Shown: positions 44,634-55,179, numbered from the stretch's first letter. The stretch: 64,000 bases of DNA from Thaumasiovibrio sp047250365 (GCF_047250365.1 NZ_JBLBVL010000001.1:124001-188000), one strand, 5' to 3'. Numbers and translations: made by a program. The notes: a model not told the origin generated them from the sequence alone.

Positions 44634-45236
44634 ATGGAAAAAGAAGAATACTTTTCTGTTCACTGTGCTGTGAACATTAGCTTAGAGCCTCTCTCTTCGG
44701 AACAGACCTTACCCGACAGAGAGGCATTTTTAGATGAAATCCCCCCCCTTTTCCGTGTTGCTAGCGAATGCATAGAGCTCGAAGAGAATGCGGAGCGCGA
44801 ACTCTCTCGATATGGTAGTGAGGAGTCAAAATCGTTAATGAAGTACCTCTCGGTGCAGAATGAAAAGATTAACATGTTGCTCAGTTTTATCCTTCTACAA
44901 CACAACGCAACAACTCAAAGATACACAACCGAAGCATTTGGTGCTGGCGCGTTAACGCTCCTTATTGCACAACGCGACCTGTTATCTTCAAAACAGTGGC
45001 AAGTTGGCTCACTGTATCGCATCAATATCTTCCTAGACTCTCCGGCTGCTGCCGTCTACTGTTACGGGAGTATCACTGCCTGTGAACACATTAGCGAAGA
45101 ACAAGCACAAATCACGTTACGCTATGATTTGATTCAAGAGGCCGATCGTGACTTACTCATCCGTGCAGCGTTACACCAACAACAAAAAGTCTTACGCCGC
45201 CGAGCAGAAGCCAGAACTAACACAACGAACAAATAA
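44634..45236 (+). CDS. PilZ-domain protein, PlzB-like
   Basis: 200 cytoplasmic residues. The C-terminal half is PilZ-like: QRYTTEAFGAGALTLL in place of the usual (D/N)xSxxG strand, then WQVGSLYRINIFL. The classical RxxxR motif ahead of it is not visible, so cyclic-di-GMP binding is doubtful. It lies 5 bases before mfd, the same position as PlzB next to mfd in Vibrio cholerae. Divergent from lolC. Function unknown. Confidence 0.72.
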   Translation: MEKEEYFSVHCAVNISLEPLSSEQTLPDREAFLDEIPPLFRVASECIELEENAERELSRYGSEESKSLMKYLSVQNEKINMLLSFILLQHNATTQRYTTEAFGAGALTLLIAQRDLLSSKQWQVGSLYRINIFLDSPAAAVYCYGSITACEHISEEQAQITLRYDLIQEADRDLLIRAALHQQQKVLRRRAEARTNTTNK

Positions 45237-45241
45237 TTATT

Positions 45242-48200
45242 ATGTTTTCATTCTCAGTACCAAGTAAAGCCGCCGATAAACGCACAATAGGTTGCGCCAA
45301 TAACGCTGCACTCGCTATCGCCATCACCAACGCCTATGAGCGCCATAATGGGCACTGTTTACTCGTGGTTCAAGACACACAAACAGCGCTCAAACTCCAA
45401 GGGGAAGTGAATGCATTCCTTCCCGATAGTGTCCATATTTTTCCTGACTGGGAAACACTTCCCTACGATAATTTCTCTCCGCACCAGGATATTATCTCAG
45501 ATCGGCTCGCACACCTTTATCGTCTTCCCCAGCTAGACAAAAGCATCACCATTGTGCCAGTTAACACGCTACTACAACGTCTAACGCCGCGTAGCTTTAT
45601 TCATCAGCACGCGCTAATGGTAAAAACAGGCGATACGTTGTCACTAGAGAAACTACGCCTTCAGTTAGAAAAATCTGGCTATCGCCATGTCGACCAAGTC
45701 ATGGAGCATGGTGAATACGCCAGCCGTGGCTCGCTAATCGATCTTTTTCCTATGGGCAGCCAACAGCCTTATCGCATCGACTTTTTTGATGACGAAGTGG
45801 ATACCATTAGACAATTTGACCCCGAAAACCAACGTTCAACTGGGGAAATTGACCACATTGCGCTCTTGCCTGCACATGAATTCCCTACTGATGATTTAGC
45901 CATTGAACAGTTCCGCATTCGCTGGCGTGAACGCTTCGAAGCGCGCCGTGAAGCAGAATCAATTTATCAACAGGTTAGCGCACGAACTTGGCCTGCGGGT
46001 ATCGAGTATTGGCAACCTCTATTTTTCGAACAAACTGACAGTTTATTCGACTATTTGCCCGATAACACTTTGCTGATGACACTGAGCAACATCGAACAAG
46101 CGGCAAATCAATTTCTCAGTGATGCAGAATATCGTTACGACCAACGTAAAATTGATCCTCTACGCCCACTCTTGCCCCCGAGTGATTTGTGGCTGCGCGT
46201 TGACGAAATGTACGCTGGCTTTAAAACAATGCCTCAATTGCAGTTCACCGCAGAGACGGTCGAAGAAGATAAGCAAGCCAACCACAATCTTGCGTTAGTT
46301 GCCTTACCTGACTTACTCGTCAATCAGCAACTTAAAGAACCATTAAGCGCTCTGCGGAAATTTACAGAACAACACGAAGGCAAAGTGATTTTTTCGGTCG
46401 AGTCTCAAGGACGTCGAGAAGCACTTCTTGATCTGTTAAATCGAATTAAACTGCGCCCAATAGTGTGTGATTCACTTGAGGCAGCACTCAATAACACGCA
46501 GCGCCACTGCTTAATTATTAGCCGCAGCGAACAGGGATTTATAGATCCAGAATGCGGTGTCGCTCTGATCTGTGAAGCGAATATTCTAGGCCAACGCGTC
46601 GTACAACGTCGTCGCCGTGACGAAAAGAAAACGGTTAACCCTGATACTATCATCCGTAACTTGGCAGAGTTACAGCCCGGTCAACCTGTTGTGCACTTAG
46701 ATCATGGTATTGGGCGCTATCTGGGACTTCAAACTCTCGATGCCGGCGGCATGACCAGTGAGTTTGTCACCTTGGAGTACCAAGGTGGTTCCAAGCTCTA
46801 TGTTCCTGTCTCCTCACTGCATATGATTAGCCGGTATTCCGGTGGTGCTGAAGAGAGCGCACCACTGCATAAACTGGGCGGCGAAGCATGGCAAAAAGCG
46901 CGGAAAAAAGCCGCTGAGAAAGTACGCGATGTTGCCGCAGAGCTGCTCGACGTTTATGCCAAACGCGAAATGAAACCTGGCCACAAATTCCATCTCAACA
47001 GAGAGGCCTATGCTGAATTTTGTACCAGTTTCCCATTTGAAGAGACCCATGATCAAGCATTGGCTATTAACGCTGTGCTGTCAGATATGTGCCAACCAAA
47101 AGCGATGGACCGCCTAGTCTGTGGTGATGTCGGCTTTGGTAAAACCGAAGTTGCGATGCGTGCTGCGTTTGTTTCAGTAGAAAACAGCAAACAAGTGGCC
47201 GTACTGGTACCGACAACCTTATTAGCACAACAACACTTTGAAAACTTCCGCGATCGCTTTGCCAACATGCCGATTCGTGTCGAAGTACTCTCTCGTTTTA
47301 AAACACCAAAAGAGCAAAAGCAAATCTTGGCAGACAGCCAAGAAGGCAAAATCGACATTCTGATCGGCACACACAAAATTCTTAGTACTGAATTGAAGTT
47401 TAAAGATCTAGGTTTATTAATTGTCGATGAGGAACACCGTTTTGGTGTACGCCAAAAAGAAAAAGTAAAAGCGATGCGCGCAGATGTCGATATTTTAACG
47501 CTAACCGCGACGCCCATTCCACGAACATTAAACATGGCAATGAGTGGCATGCGTGATCTATCGATTATCGCCACCCCACCAGCCCGGCGTATGGCAATAA
47601 AGACCTTTGTCAGACAAAATGATTCTGCACTTATTCGTGAAGGGGTGCTGCGCGAAATCGCCCGTGGTGGGCAAGTTTACTTCCTGCATAACAATGTCGA
47701 TAGCATTGAAAAAACTGCGGACAACCTCGCCAAGCTGATACCTGAAGCCCGAATCACCACCGCACATGGACAAATGCGCGAACGTGAGCTCGAACGCATC
47801 ATGTCCGACTTTTATCACCAACGCTTCAATGTACTCGTCTGCACGACGATTATAGAGACAGGTATTGATGTTCCAACCGCTAACACCATTATCATGGATC
47901 GTGCCGACAACCTTGGCCTTGCTCAGCTTCATCAGCTACGAGGACGTGTTGGTCGTTCACATCATCAAGCTTATGCATATTTATTAACGCCACACCCTAA
48001 AAGTATGACCAAAGACGCACAAAAGCGCTTAGAAGCGATAGCGTCTCTTGAAGATTTGGGCGCAGGTTTTACACTTGCCACACATGACCTAGAAATTCGT
48101 GGCGCTGGAGAACTACTGGGTGATGAACAAAGTGGTCAAATTCAGACAATTGGATTTACACTATACATGGAGATGCTAGAACAAGCAGTTGAAGCTTTAA

Positions 48201-48688
48201 AAGAAGGAAAAGAACCAGCGTTGGATGACCTATTACGTCAACAGTCTGAAGTAGAAATGCGCATTCCTGCATTACTGCCCGATGATTACATTCCTGACGT
48301 AAACACACGATTATCGCTATATAAGCGTATTGCCAGTGCCGAAGACGAAACACAGCTAATTGAGTTGCGCATTGAGCTAATCGACCGTTTCGGCTTATTG
48401 CCTACAGCCGCTAAAAATTTGCTTGAGATTAACAAACTAAAATTGCAAGCTGCAACAATGGGAATTAGCAAAATAGAAGCCAGCGAGAAAGGCGGTGTGA
48501 TAGAATTTAATGATAAATCGACGGTAGACCCAATGTATTTGGTTGGTTTGTTACAAAAATCACCACAACAATACCGTATGGATGGCCCAAATCGGGTTAA
48601 AATCATTGCAGACCTTAAAGAAGCTGAAAAGCGCTTGTCGTTTATGAATAAACAGCTAGTCGCATTTTCAGAAAACAGACAACCGTAG
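45242..48688 (+). CDS. mfd: Transcription-repair coupling factor Mfd
   Basis: 1148 residues, the E. coli length. N-terminal UvrB-like part, RNA-polymerase-interaction domain (PVVHLDHGIGRYLGL), RecG-like translocase with Walker A GDVGFGKTE (about residue 627), IVDEEHRFG (DEEH box), LTATPIPRTL and GRVGRSHHQAYAYLL, then the TRCF C-terminal domain. It removes stalled RNA polymerase and recruits UvrA. In a tight operon: pilZ 5 bases upstream, csiV 8 bases downstream. Confidence 0.97.
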   Translation: MFSFSVPSKAADKRTIGCANNAALAIAITNAYERHNGHCLLVVQDTQTALKLQGEVNAFLPDSVHIFPDWETLPYDNFSPHQDIISDRLAHLYRLPQLDKSITIVPVNTLLQRLTPRSFIHQHALMVKTGDTLSLEKLRLQLEKSGYRHVDQVMEHGEYASRGSLIDLFPMGSQQPYRIDFFDDEVDTIRQFDPENQRSTGEIDHIALLPAHEFPTDDLAIEQFRIRWRERFEARREAESIYQQVSARTWPAGIEYWQPLFFEQTDSLFDYLPDNTLLMTLSNIEQAANQFLSDAEYRYDQRKIDPLRPLLPPSDLWLRVDEMYAGFKTMPQLQFTAETVEEDKQANHNLALVALPDLLVNQQLKEPLSALRKFTEQHEGKVIFSVESQGRREALLDLLNRIKLRPIVCDSLEAALNNTQRHCLIISRSEQGFIDPECGVALICEANILGQRVVQRRRRDEKKTVNPDTIIRNLAELQPGQPVVHLDHGIGRYLGLQTLDAGGMTSEFVTLEYQGGSKLYVPVSSLHMISRYSGGAEESAPLHKLGGEAWQKARKKAAEKVRDVAAELLDVYAKREMKPGHKFHLNREAYAEFCTSFPFEETHDQALAINAVLSDMCQPKAMDRLVCGDVGFGKTEVAMRAAFVSVENSKQVAVLVPTTLLAQQHFENFRDRFANMPIRVEVLSRFKTPKEQKQILADSQEGKIDILIGTHKILSTELKFKDLGLLIVDEEHRFGVRQKEKVKAMRADVDILTLTATPIPRTLNMAMSGMRDLSIIATPPARRMAIKTFVRQNDSALIREGVLREIARGGQVYFLHNNVDSIEKTADNLAKLIPEARITTAHGQMRERELERIMSDFYHQRFNVLVCTTIIETGIDVPTANTIIMDRADNLGLAQLHQLRGRVGRSHHQAYAYLLTPHPKSMTKDAQKRLEAIASLEDLGAGFTLATHDLEIRGAGELLGDEQSGQIQTIGFTLYMEMLEQAVEALKEGKEPALDDLLRQQSEVEMRIPALLPDDYIPDVNTRLSLYKRIASAEDETQLIELRIELIDRFGLLPTAAKNLLEINKLKLQAATMGISKIEASEKGGVIEFNDKSTVDPMYLVGLLQKSPQQYRMDGPNRVKIIADLKEAEKRLSFMNKQLVAFSENRQP

Positions 48689-48696
48689 GATACCCT

Positions 48697-49743
48697 GTGC
48701 GTCAATCATTTTTAAACAAGCTCATTCTTACACTCACTCTGCTTAGCAGCAGTTCAGTGATGGCACGTCAGTTTGACATTGAGGTTATTATCTTCCAACG
48801 TAATCTGCAGCCAGAAAACGTTAGTGAAGCATGGCCCGATGAGCTGACCCCTATCAATTACGCCAATACGTTGCGCCTAACTGATAGCGAAGGCATGGCA
48901 CTGAAAGGTGCCACCCCTCTTGGTCGCGCATCAAAAGAGCTAAACCAACAATACGCTGCTCTGCAGCAACATGCTGGATTCGAACCTCTGGCACATTTGG
49001 TGTGGCGTCAGGGCGACGAAGGCCGCCAAGCTGCACCTTCGTTTCATATTGAGTTTGGCAAAAATTATGCTGAACAATATTACGCCAACGGCATGTCTAA
49101 AAAGGACAACCCACAATATTTTGATAACTCAGACGTCGCTGACGTTCAGCGTTCTTTAGAACAGACATCGGTTGCAGAACCTGCTGCTCAATTCGACGAG
49201 ACCGTGCAACGTCATGACGCACCATTGCTCGAAGAAGCACGACCACTTGACCCGAGCCTCTATCAATTGGAAGGCCGTATCCAAGTGTACGTACAACACT
49301 TTCTTTTTATTGAGTCTGCTTTCGACCTCAGAATTCCTAGTCGGAAAGAGGTGATAGTGGGAAGTAAAATTACTAACGAAAAGCAGCTTATCGATCAGAT
49401 TGCGACTGGCGAGGAAATTAGTGAGGAGACGTTGGTTATTCAAGACCCACTCACTGCACTCGACCAGCTCCAGCGTGTTGAAGCGGAAATTGAAGTACAA
49501 GACTACCTAAAAACGTACCGTATGGAAGAACGCCGCCGAATGCGCAGTGGGGAAACGCATTACTTAGATCACCCGCTCATGGGTTTGATTATTCAAGTTC
49601 GCCGCGTTGATGAAAGTGCCGAGAACACTGAATTGCTGCTGATTGAAGATGACAGCGAACATGATGAGACCTTGTTGCTGGCCGACGAAGATAACGTAGC
49701 CGATAGCAATGACATTTTCTCTGCCGATACACAACTAAACTAA
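48697..49743 (+). CDS. csiV: Peptidoglycan-binding protein CsiV
   Basis: 348 residues. Signal peptide (LILTLTLLSSSSVMA before RQFD), then FDIEVIIFQRN at the start of the mature protein, typical of the CsiV family; Gln/Glu-rich middle and acidic C-terminal tail. CsiV in Vibrio cholerae is a periplasmic peptidoglycan-binding protein needed for PBP1A activity with LpoA. It starts 8 bases after mfd. Another penicillin-binding protein, PBP1b, is encoded next but in its own transcript. Confidence 0.85.
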   Translation: MRQSFLNKLILTLTLLSSSSVMARQFDIEVIIFQRNLQPENVSEAWPDELTPINYANTLRLTDSEGMALKGATPLGRASKELNQQYAALQQHAGFEPLAHLVWRQGDEGRQAAPSFHIEFGKNYAEQYYANGMSKKDNPQYFDNSDVADVQRSLEQTSVAEPAAQFDETVQRHDAPLLEEARPLDPSLYQLEGRIQVYVQHFLFIESAFDLRIPSRKEVIVGSKITNEKQLIDQIATGEEISEETLVIQDPLTALDQLQRVEAEIEVQDYLKTYRMEERRRMRSGETHYLDHPLMGLIIQVRRVDESAENTELLLIEDDSEHDETLLLADEDNVADSNDIFSADTQLN

Positions 49744-49752
49744 CGACCACGC

Positions 49753-49788
49753 ATATGACAGTGCGCCACCGAAGGCGCACTGTCATAT
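49753..49788 (+). terminator. Terminator after csiV
   Basis: ATATGACAGTGCGCC, 6-base loop, GGCGCACTGTCATAT followed by TTCTTT; 15-bp stem. Confidence 0.85.
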
Positions 49789-49981
49789 TTCTTTAAATAA
49801 CCCCTAGCCTTGCCAATCTATTGACTGTAAAAGTAGCAACTCAGCTACGCCTAAATAGCCAGACTTCACCTTGCATAAACCGTGCTATTTGACTCTCCTC
49901 TGACACAAGCGATCTGCCTAACCAGTACTTTCCCCTAATATTTGTATCTGTCTTACCGTCAATTAACGAGTCTTACGCTTT

Positions 49982-52273
49982 ATGCCAGCGCTTCATCAAC
50001 TTAAGCAATATGTCTTATCTAGAAAAGTACTCTGTACCCTTTCGCTGCTACTTATTGCGGGCATTGTTGGTGTATTACGCTTTCATTCCAGTACGAACCA
50101 ACTCATTACTTCCCGCTTTGAAGGTGAACTACTTCACTTACCCACCGTGGTTTATGCCAGAACGATGACACTGAAAACTGGTGATGAGGTAGACATGCAA
50201 GAGGTAATTAATGAACTAAACAGCCTCAGCTACTACCATGCCAATAACCCAAGCAGTAGTGGTGAATACACCACCAGCGGCAGCACTATCACATTTGTAC
50301 GTCGCCCTTTTGAATTTCCTAGCGGCGACAAGGTAGCACAAAAAATACAATTACAGTTTCATCGTACCACACTGATATCAATCACAGATCTCGATAGTGA
50401 TACCGAGCTCGGCATCATAGAGCTAGAGCCTAAAATGATGGGGATGCTAGATAATGGTGCGACTGAACACCGTATCTATCACCCCTATAGCGATATGCCC
50501 GAACCTCTCATTAAAGCGCTGCTTCTTACCGAAGACCGAGCCTTTTTTGAGCACGATGGCGTATCTGTTTCTGCTATCGTTCGCGCCTTTTTTGTTAACC
50601 TAAAAGCTGGCCGTACCGTTCAAGGCGGAAGCACCTTAACCCAACAGTTAACCAAAAACCTCTTCTTATCAAACGAGCGGCGCTTCAGTCGTAAAATACA
50701 AGAAGCGTATATGGCATTATTGATTGATCGTCGCTATAGCAAAGAGGCAATTCTTGATACGTACCTCAATCAAGTTTACCTTGCACAAAACGGGGCGGAA
50801 GGCGTACATGGTTTTGGCCTTGGGTCACAATATTACTTTAATCAACCGTTACAAGAGCTACGCCTTGATCAATACGCATTATTGGTGGGTCTTATTAAAG
50901 GGCCTTCTTACTACAACCCGTGGCGTTTTCCTGAGCGAGCACTACGACGAAGAAATACCGTATTACAGCTCATGCGTAATGCAGGCTATATTGAGCAAGA
51001 AGAGTATGAAGCAGCAAGCGCACGTGATCTAGATATTCAAACACGAGGCCAGCTAGCTAAGCGCAGGCCTGCCTATTTCGCGCTTATACAACAAGAGCTA
51101 GAGCAGCACTTGGGCAATAGCTATAAAGCGGGTACCGGGGTTCGTATCTTCACGACGCTTGATCCCCAGTCTCAAGCCCAAGCAGAGTCCAGTATAACGC
51201 ACTCATTACCAGATTTAGAGGCAACAGCCGGCGTTGAACTGCAAGCCGCCATGGTTGTTGCTGATCATAGCAGCGGCGGTATTCGTGCCATTATTGGTAG
51301 TCGCAATCCGGGCTATCCTGGGTTTAATCATGCCATCGATGGCAAGCGCCAGATCGGTTCAATCGTAAAGCCAGCCGTTTATCTTGCCGCACTCGCACAA
51401 CCAGAGCAGTATCAGCTCGCGACATCTCTGCAGGATACACCACTGACCATTGAGCAATCCCATGGAGAAGACTGGACCCCGCGTAACTTCGACCGTCGTT
51501 TTCGTGGTCAAGTACCACTGTATGAGGCGCTGGCAAAATCCCACAACATTCCAACCATTAATTTAGGTATGGCGATTGGGCTCGAAACGGTACAAAGCAC
51601 ATTAGTACAACTCGGGTTAGAGAAAAGCAGTATTCCCCTGCTACCCTCTATGTTATTAGGGGCATTTGAACAATCGCCACTGGAAATGACACAGGTTTAT
51701 CAAAGTATTGCCAACTTGGGAAAGACTCAACCGCTTTACGCTATCGATGCCATCACAGACAATAACAACCAGCTGCTCTATCTTCATCAACCAACAACGC
51801 GCTCAACCATCACACCTCAGGCGGCATGGCTTACCTTAAATGCGCTGCAACATACCGCCACAGAAGGCACTGCGCGTGGCTTAGGCCAACTAGCAAAGAC
51901 ATATCAACTAGCAGGAAAAACAGGAACAACCGACAATAACCGAGATAGCTGGTATGTTGGCATCGATGGGCGTGAGGTGGTAACGGTATGGCTCGGTCGT
52001 GACGACAACCGTAATATTAACCTAACGGGTTCAACCGGCGCTCTTCCTGTTTATCGCAATTATATAACCCGCCGTGAACCGTTGACGCTGACCCTTGCGC
52101 TTCCAGAAGGCATCCAAACGGCTAACTATGCTCGCCTTAAAAATGGCACACTGACACAGAGATGCAGCGGGACAAACCTAGAACTCTCTGTTTGGGTAAC
52201 AGAAAGTAGCCAAAACATGAGCTGTAGTGGCGATGAGGTCGGGAAATTTATAAAGCGCCTATTCAACTGGTAA
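49982..52273 (+). CDS. mrcB: Penicillin-binding protein 1B
   Basis: 763 residues, bifunctional class A enzyme. A cytoplasmic tail, one membrane anchor (residues ~17-35), UB2H-like domain, glycosyltransferase with catalytic Glu184 (TEDRAFFEHDG) and GGSTLTQQLTKNLF, then transpeptidase with Ser460-x-x-Lys463 (GSIVKP), Ser520-His-Asn and Lys646-Thr-Gly-Thr. It polymerises and cross-links peptidoglycan. It is shorter than E. coli PBP1b (844), mainly in the tails. Single gene. Confidence 0.93.
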   Translation: MPALHQLKQYVLSRKVLCTLSLLLIAGIVGVLRFHSSTNQLITSRFEGELLHLPTVVYARTMTLKTGDEVDMQEVINELNSLSYYHANNPSSSGEYTTSGSTITFVRRPFEFPSGDKVAQKIQLQFHRTTLISITDLDSDTELGIIELEPKMMGMLDNGATEHRIYHPYSDMPEPLIKALLLTEDRAFFEHDGVSVSAIVRAFFVNLKAGRTVQGGSTLTQQLTKNLFLSNERRFSRKIQEAYMALLIDRRYSKEAILDTYLNQVYLAQNGAEGVHGFGLGSQYYFNQPLQELRLDQYALLVGLIKGPSYYNPWRFPERALRRRNTVLQLMRNAGYIEQEEYEAASARDLDIQTRGQLAKRRPAYFALIQQELEQHLGNSYKAGTGVRIFTTLDPQSQAQAESSITHSLPDLEATAGVELQAAMVVADHSSGGIRAIIGSRNPGYPGFNHAIDGKRQIGSIVKPAVYLAALAQPEQYQLATSLQDTPLTIEQSHGEDWTPRNFDRRFRGQVPLYEALAKSHNIPTINLGMAIGLETVQSTLVQLGLEKSSIPLLPSMLLGAFEQSPLEMTQVYQSIANLGKTQPLYAIDAITDNNNQLLYLHQPTTRSTITPQAAWLTLNALQHTATEGTARGLGQLAKTYQLAGKTGTTDNNRDSWYVGIDGREVVTVWLGRDDNRNINLTGSTGALPVYRNYITRREPLTLTLALPEGIQTANYARLKNGTLTQRCSGTNLELSVWVTESSQNMSCSGDEVGKFIKRLFNW

Positions 52274-52275
52274 AA

Positions 52276-52312
52276 GTATGGGGAAATAAAACTAGCGATT
52301 ATATCCCCATAC
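52276..52312 (+). terminator. Hairpin after mrcB
   Basis: GTATGGGGA / TCCCCATAC inverted repeat (9 bp, 19-base loop with AATA/TATA) directly after the stop. No T tract, so a weak terminator or transcript stabiliser. Confidence 0.45.
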
Positions 52313-52361
52313 ATCAATTAAGGTAACGATGACCCTAAGCTGTTGCTGTTATTCACTTGAT

Positions 52362-52607
52362 TTAAGCTTGGTCACTTTCACCTAAGATTTCTTTTTTTGC
52401 CATCTGGTTAGCTAAGCTTAAAGGGAGCTTAGCTAACATAAGTCCAACAAATATACCGCCAACATTTGCGGCAACCGTTGGCATCTCCAGCGAGTTAACC
52501 AAAAACTTTTGTGTACCAAGAGCAACGATCAAACTGAATACCCACCCCAATAGCACAGTACCAAATATCATTACTGGCTTACTCACTCTACTAGTCTTGT
52601 TGCTCAT
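52362..52607 (-). CDS. Small two-helix membrane protein, unknown
   Basis: 81 residues with two hydrophobic segments (PVMIFGTVLLGWVFSLIVALG and VAANVGGIFVGLMLAKLPLS), a basic N-terminus and an acidic C-terminal tail. I do not recognise the family. It stands alone between mrcB and a VOC gene; a separate promoter in the ~215 bases upstream is likely. Confidence 0.6.
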   Translation of the reverse strand: MSNKTSRVSKPVMIFGTVLLGWVFSLIVALGTQKFLVNSLEMPTVAANVGGIFVGLMLAKLPLSLANQMAKKEILGESDQA

Positions 52608-52822
52608 TAACGCACTCTCTTTTCAATAAATGCCATTCAGGCTAATTATTTTAACTCTCTGAATTTAAGATAAATTTGGCAGATTTTATTATCACAAACG
52701 CTGATTTACAAGTGAGAGAATCGACCAAGTGCAATGTATGTGGTAGTTGGCCGATATTGGCATGTAATCACAAAAGTAGTGACCCTAAAGTCATCCTCTG
52801 TTGCTGAGTTAAATGAATGTCG

Positions 52823-53242
52823 TCAACTTGATCGATTTCTTTGCGATGGAACGTCACTAAGATATTCAACAAACTCAACTTCAAAGCCTTCCGGATCAAC
52901 AAAATAGATATTTTTACGGTATGGCTCAGGTGCCCCAGCCTTAGCAACAGGAAAGCCTGCTTGGGTTAGCCTTTCTATTACTTGCTCGATATTGTGGGTG
53001 ACGTAAGCAAAGTGAGCGAGGCCAACTTGATGCCCTGATAGATCGCGATTTTCACCTTCACCATGATCACTCAATGCGATGTATTGGTACTCATCACCAA
53101 AATGCAACCAATTACGCGGCTTACCATACCACTCGCCCTCTCCCTTATCCCGCACATACCAGTGTGGAAAAGCAGCTTGATAAAACGCCAACATTGCTGG
53201 GATATCTTTCACGACTAAATTTATATGTTCAAGCTGGATCAT
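52823..53242 (-). CDS. VOC family protein (glyoxalase-like)
   Basis: 139 residues with the paired beta-alpha-beta-beta-beta modules of the vicinal oxygen chelate superfamily: IQLEHINLVVKDIPAMLAFY, WLHFGDEYQYIAL, GLAHFAYVTHNIEQVI and IYFVDPEGFEVEFVEYL with the metal-type His and Glu. Could be a lyase, dioxygenase or resistance protein; substrate unknown. GGAGAG precedes the ATG. Confidence 0.82.
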   Translation of the reverse strand: MIQLEHINLVVKDIPAMLAFYQAAFPHWYVRDKGEGEWYGKPRNWLHFGDEYQYIALSDHGEGENRDLSGHQVGLAHFAYVTHNIEQVIERLTQAGFPVAKAGAPEPYRKNIYFVDPEGFEVEFVEYLSDVPSQRNRSS

Positions 53243-53371
53243 ATCGCTCTCCTTACAATCGTAGCTAACACCATATGAACCATACTAGTACTTAAAGCTA
53301 ACTAGAGGTAAAGATATATTTTAACTACGTCGAAGAAATTTGGCGCCGCTATCATTACAGATAGGCCTAGC

Positions 53372-53406
53372 AAAAAGGGTTGTCGACATAGCATCGGCAA
53401 CCCTTT
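53372..53406 (-). terminator. Terminator of the second AGCS symporter
   Basis: On the minus strand AAAGGGTTGCCGA, loop, TCGACAACCC and five T. Confidence 0.85.
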
Positions 53407-53469
53407 CATCACTGTTTTGACTTGATATCATCGCGTCAAATTGAACAGCTCAAATATACAGGCTCAGTA

Positions 53470-54816
53470 CTACACCTGCTCTTTTTTGAAGTAAGCGCGT
53501 GTAACAGAAAAGACAACAGGGCTGAGCACAACCAAAGCAATCAAGTTAGGAATTGCCATCATTGCGTTCAACGTATCACTTAATAACCAAACAAAATTCA
53601 GTTCCATTATCGCCCCAATTGGCAGGACTAAAACAAAAATTAGCCTAAATGGCAACACGGCTTGTTCGCCGAACAAATACTCAGCACAGCGCTCACCATA
53701 GACAGACCAACCGACTATCGTCGTAAAGGCAAAAATAGCCAAACAAACCGCCACCAGATAATTGCCAACCCCAGGCAGAACTTGACCAAATGCTTGCGAT
53801 GTTAACGCTGCACCCGACTCTCCACCAGTCCATGCGCCAGAAATAATAATAACCAAGCCAGTAATGCTACAAATAATTAAGGTATCTAAAAACGTACCTA
53901 ACATGGCAATCAGCCCTTGGCGCGCAGCATCATTTGTTTGTGCACTTGCGTGTGCTATCGGCGCTGAACCCAATCCCGCTTCATTAGAAAAAACGCCCCT
54001 CGCAACCCCAAAGCGAATCGCCATCCAAACGGTTGCACCAGCAAACCCGCCTTGCGCAGATGTTGGCGTAAAGGCGTGCTCAACAACCAGTAACAACGCC
54101 CCTGGGATCGCCGTAATATTGAGCAGCAAGATAATAACGCCACTAACGATGTACGCTACGGCCATAACAGGTACCAAAGCCCCTGCAAATGCCCCTATCC
54201 GTTTAAGCCCACCGATTATCACGCTGCCGGCCAGCAACATGACGCAAACCCCGGCAACAAGCGGTGGCAAGTTAAAGTTTGCTTCTAAGACCTGAGCAAT
54301 CGAGTTCGACTGCACCCCATTTCCAATGCCGAAACAGGCAACAGCACCAAATAGTGCAAACAGAGTTCCAAGCCAGGCCCACTTAGGTCCCATGCCATTT
54401 TTGATGTAATACATAGGGCCACCAACAAAGACACCCCGATGATCTTTTTCACGGTACTTCAACGCCAACACCGCTTCCGCATATTTGGTGGCCATGCCTA
54501 CCAGCGCTGTCATCCACATCCAAAATAGTGCCCCTGGGCCGCCAATAAACACCGCAGTCGCCACCCCAGCAATATTCCCTGTCCCAACAGTTGCTGACAT
54601 CGCAGTCATTAGCGCTTGAAAAGGCGGGATTTCACCTGTTTCAGCATCCCCTTTTCTTCCGTCCCACAGTAACTTAAACGCGCGACGAATATTAAATATC
54701 GGCATACATTTCAAACCGAAGGTCAAATACAGCCCCACGCCGAGAATTAACACCAACATCGGTATACCCCAAACGAAGCCATTTATCTGACCTACAAACT
54801 GTGTAAGCATCTCCAT
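53470..54816 (-). CDS. Alanine/glycine:cation symporter (AGCS family), second copy
   Basis: 448 residues; same family landmarks as the copy at 14.9 kb: TAMSATVGTGNIAGVATAVFIGGP (in part), WMWMTALVGMATKYAE, FVGGPMYYIKNG, ARGVFSNEAGLGSAPIA, VGWSVYGERCAEYLFG. It lacks a riboswitch leader. Probable sodium/alanine carrier. Two strong paralogues in one window show distinct control of similar transporters. Confidence 0.9.
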   Translation of the reverse strand: MEMLTQFVGQINGFVWGIPMLVLILGVGLYLTFGLKCMPIFNIRRAFKLLWDGRKGDAETGEIPPFQALMTAMSATVGTGNIAGVATAVFIGGPGALFWMWMTALVGMATKYAEAVLALKYREKDHRGVFVGGPMYYIKNGMGPKWAWLGTLFALFGAVACFGIGNGVQSNSIAQVLEANFNLPPLVAGVCVMLLAGSVIIGGLKRIGAFAGALVPVMAVAYIVSGVIILLLNITAIPGALLLVVEHAFTPTSAQGGFAGATVWMAIRFGVARGVFSNEAGLGSAPIAHASAQTNDAARQGLIAMLGTFLDTLIICSITGLVIIISGAWTGGESGAALTSQAFGQVLPGVGNYLVAVCLAIFAFTTIVGWSVYGERCAEYLFGEQAVLPFRLIFVLVLPIGAIMELNFVWLLSDTLNAMMAIPNLIALVVLSPVVFSVTRAYFKKEQV

Positions 54817-54990
54817 TAAGTCATCCCTATCTGATCAATTATCTGCTTGGTCTTCGGTGTTGGATCGTGGAACCGTAACGAGCAACACACTCACTACCAT
54901 TTCTTTACATATCAAGGTTATACCCCGATCGCGAAAAATGACAATTTTTAAGGCAAACAATGGCATTACTTCTTTGGTGCTTCTCATCTT

Positions 54991-55074
54991 AAAAGCGCCA
55001 CGTGGAACGTAGGGCGCTTACTCTGGAAGGCAAACAGCTAAGGGATAAAGTAAAACCCGCATGGCGCGGGCTTT
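54991..55074 (-). terminator. Two hairpins resembling terminators on the minus strand
   Basis: AAGCGCC / GGCGCTT (54993-55019) and CCCGC / GCGGG (55056-55070); on the minus strand both are followed by TTTT. They lie downstream of the toxin-like remnant at 55180 and may have ended its original transcript. The rest of 54817-55179 should hold the symporter promoter; no gene seen. Confidence 0.5.
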
Positions 55075-55179
55075 GTCTGAAATTTAGCAGGAGAATAATC
55101 TTTAAATTCCCATAAACCAATTCAGCTCAAATTAGATACTATGTCTGACCAATTATCTTCAACACAGCGATCATCGTAT

